Of a DNA stretch of 13,847 nucleotides, positions 13,016 to 13,847 are shown piece after piece (the first letter of the stretch is position 1; each line of letters starts with the position of its first letter). The stretch covers positions 1 through 13,847 of the forward strand of contig JAGWSK010000122.1 in NCBI GenBank assembly GCA_028869355.1. Direction: 5' to 3'. This stretch comes from Alphaproteobacteria bacterium (GTDB lineage: Bacteria; Pseudomonadota; Alphaproteobacteria; Micropepsales; Micropepsaceae). The notes beneath the pieces were generated by a model. It worked only from the letters and a program-made list of their open reading frames with translations. It made no database searches and was not told the origin of the DNA. The position numbers and the translations under genes are program-made.

Positions 13016-13350
13016 AGTGATCCAGCCTGCGCTTGCAGCACGCCGGCGAAGCTGATGGAACCGTCACAAAATCTTCACGGACACTGGCACGCATCGCGCA
13101 AATACGTGCATGGGTTCGTCACGCAAACCCCGTAAGATTTCGATGTTGCCGTCATCGTCTCCCTCAATCGCCCTGCGGCAACCCACCAGCCGGACGCGGC
13201 CATTATCAGGGCAATGGTGGCCGCGTCCCGGACCGGTCGGGAGTGGGTGCATAAGGCGGCCGACGACCCACATTTGTCACACTGGGCGTTGGGCAATTTG
13301 AGGTTAAATGGGGCGCTCGTTCGCAGCCCCGCCAACCGACGTATCTCCCG
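13016..13350. other. Gene-poor stretch, possibly holding a decayed minus-strand gene
   Basis: No intact gene is evident. On the minus strand, one frame (13335-13075) carries a CDKC zinc-ligand-like motif followed by RDAATIALIMAASGWW. The neighbouring frame (13273-13064) continues with protein-like sequence (AIEGDDDGNIEILRGLRDEP) and ends at a TGA. Joined by one frameshift near 13190 they could form a small Cys-containing protein, but this is not established. Confidence 0.3.
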
Positions 13351-13527
13351 ATGTTATATCGCATGGTCATCTGGCGCCTTCGCCATTTCGCCGACGAATG
13401 CCAGCGCGCCAGACAATCAGCGGTCGATCCAGCGACCCGCGTAGAACTGGAACAATTCGAAAAATTGTTTCAACAGTCCGCCCTGGACATCGAAACAGCG
13501 CGTGACAACGAGCGCGGCAGCGGCTAA
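13351..13527 (+). CDS. Short helical hypothetical protein
   Basis: A 58-residue ORF from ATG 13351 to TAA 13525-13527. The sequence is predicted to be almost wholly alpha-helical and charged, with a FADECQRARQSAVDPATRVE core (residues 13-32) and LEQFEKLFQQSALDIE after it. It resembles the many 55-70-residue helical proteins of rhizobia built as A-ECRRLA-spacer-DP-TR-LL-A-Y; that likeness is from memory. No ribosome binding site is clear, and the frame stays open upstream, so the start is uncertain. Function is unknown. Confidence 0.45.
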   Translation: MLYRMVIWRLRHFADECQRARQSAVDPATRVELEQFEKLFQQSALDIETARDNERGSG

Positions 13528-13660
13528 CCGCGGAAGCGCCATCATCGCCGCCTACCGCGAAGCAAACCGATTTGACAAGCGGCCTATGAGCTGCCGGTTG
13601 TTGCGCCCCAAGCGGAGCGGAACGCGGGCTACGGCAGGAGGATTGTCTCCCTTCAGGTGA

Positions 13661-13846
13661 TCAGGGTAGGCCAGCGATAAAGGCGTCCGGCACCACGTTG
13701 GCGTCGATATCAATGATCGCGCGCCCGCGATCGATCGACAGGCAGTTGAAATCGATGCGCGCGATATCGCGAACGCCTCCCGGCAGGTACACCTTGAACA
13801 GTTCATCGGGAGGAAGCACGCCGTGGAAAATTTCAGCATAGCTGCC
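13661..13846 (-). CDS. C-terminal end of an unidentified protein (5' partial)
   Basis: A minus-strand frame enters from the right edge of the window and ends at TGA 13663-13661, giving 61 residues. It starts GSYAEIFHGVLPPDELFKVY and contains YLPGGVRDIARIDFNCLSID and IIDIDANVVPDAFIAGLP. Balanced composition, mixed hydrophobic and acidic residues and a GC-rich third position make it coding-like. I do not recognise the family. Confidence 0.5.
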   Translation of the reverse strand, partial: GSYAEIFHGVLPPDELFKVYLPGGVRDIARIDFNCLSIDRGRAIIDIDANVVPDAFIAGLP

Positions 13847-13847
13847 A

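Noticed and set aside
1..13847. CRISPR arrays, phage genes, toxin-antitoxin pairs and rRNA genes
   Set aside because: Looked for and not seen: no regularly spaced repeats, no integrase or phage structural motifs, no paired small toxin/antitoxin ORFs with known motifs, and no rRNA sequence.

Overview
The window looks like a chromosomal segment of an alphaproteobacterium of the order Hyphomicrobiales (Rhizobiales), probably near Bradyrhizobium, Afipia or Rhodopseudomonas. This rests on high GC with GC-rich third codon positions over most of the window. It also rests on a short NDUFS4-type complex I subunit, a two-domain cold-shock protein, and molybdo-hydroxylase accessory genes of the CO dehydrogenase type. 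Placement is by gene content only; no search was possible.

Layout. Positions 1-800 (+): the tail of a lysine-rich protein, then a ClpP-type serine protease paralogue. Positions 912-5094 (-): a tightly coupled operon transcribed right to left. It runs OmpR-type response regulator, sensor histidine kinase, a fused molybdopterin-binding/MobA-like nucleotidyltransferase, and an IscU/SufU-like Fe-S scaffold. Positions 5309-8271 (-): a second operon of CoxG, a [2Fe-2S] subunit, an FAD subunit and XdhC. Together the two operons hold most of the parts needed to build a molybdenum hydroxylase (cofactor nucleotide transfer, cofactor insertion, Fe-S and FAD subunits, membrane recruitment). The large catalytic molybdenum subunit is absent. 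Between the operons lies a strong plus-strand terminator with no plus-strand gene in front of it, which suggests an unannotated small RNA. Positions 8410-10156 (+): a double cold-shock protein, an exported DUF192 protein, tRNA-Pro(TGG), the complex I accessory subunit and tRNA-Arg(TCT).

After tRNA-Arg the character changes. Positions 10157-12669 are visibly more AT-rich and gene-poor. They hold a decayed transposase end, a sulfotransferase fused to a C-terminal DUF1232 (YkvA-type) membrane domain, and a small lipoprotein. This block is bounded by the 3' part of tRNA-Arg and by a second copy of 19 bases of that tRNA (18/19 identical) at 12670-12688. That is the arrangement left by a tRNA-targeted integrative element, although no integrase is visible. 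Positions 12689-13847 are again gene-poor, with small hypothetical ORFs and the C-terminal end of an unidentified minus-strand gene.

The most interesting items are the sulfotransferase-DUF1232 fusion inside the candidate tRNA-bounded island, the orphan terminator/small RNA locus, and the molybdo-hydroxylase operon without its catalytic subunit.
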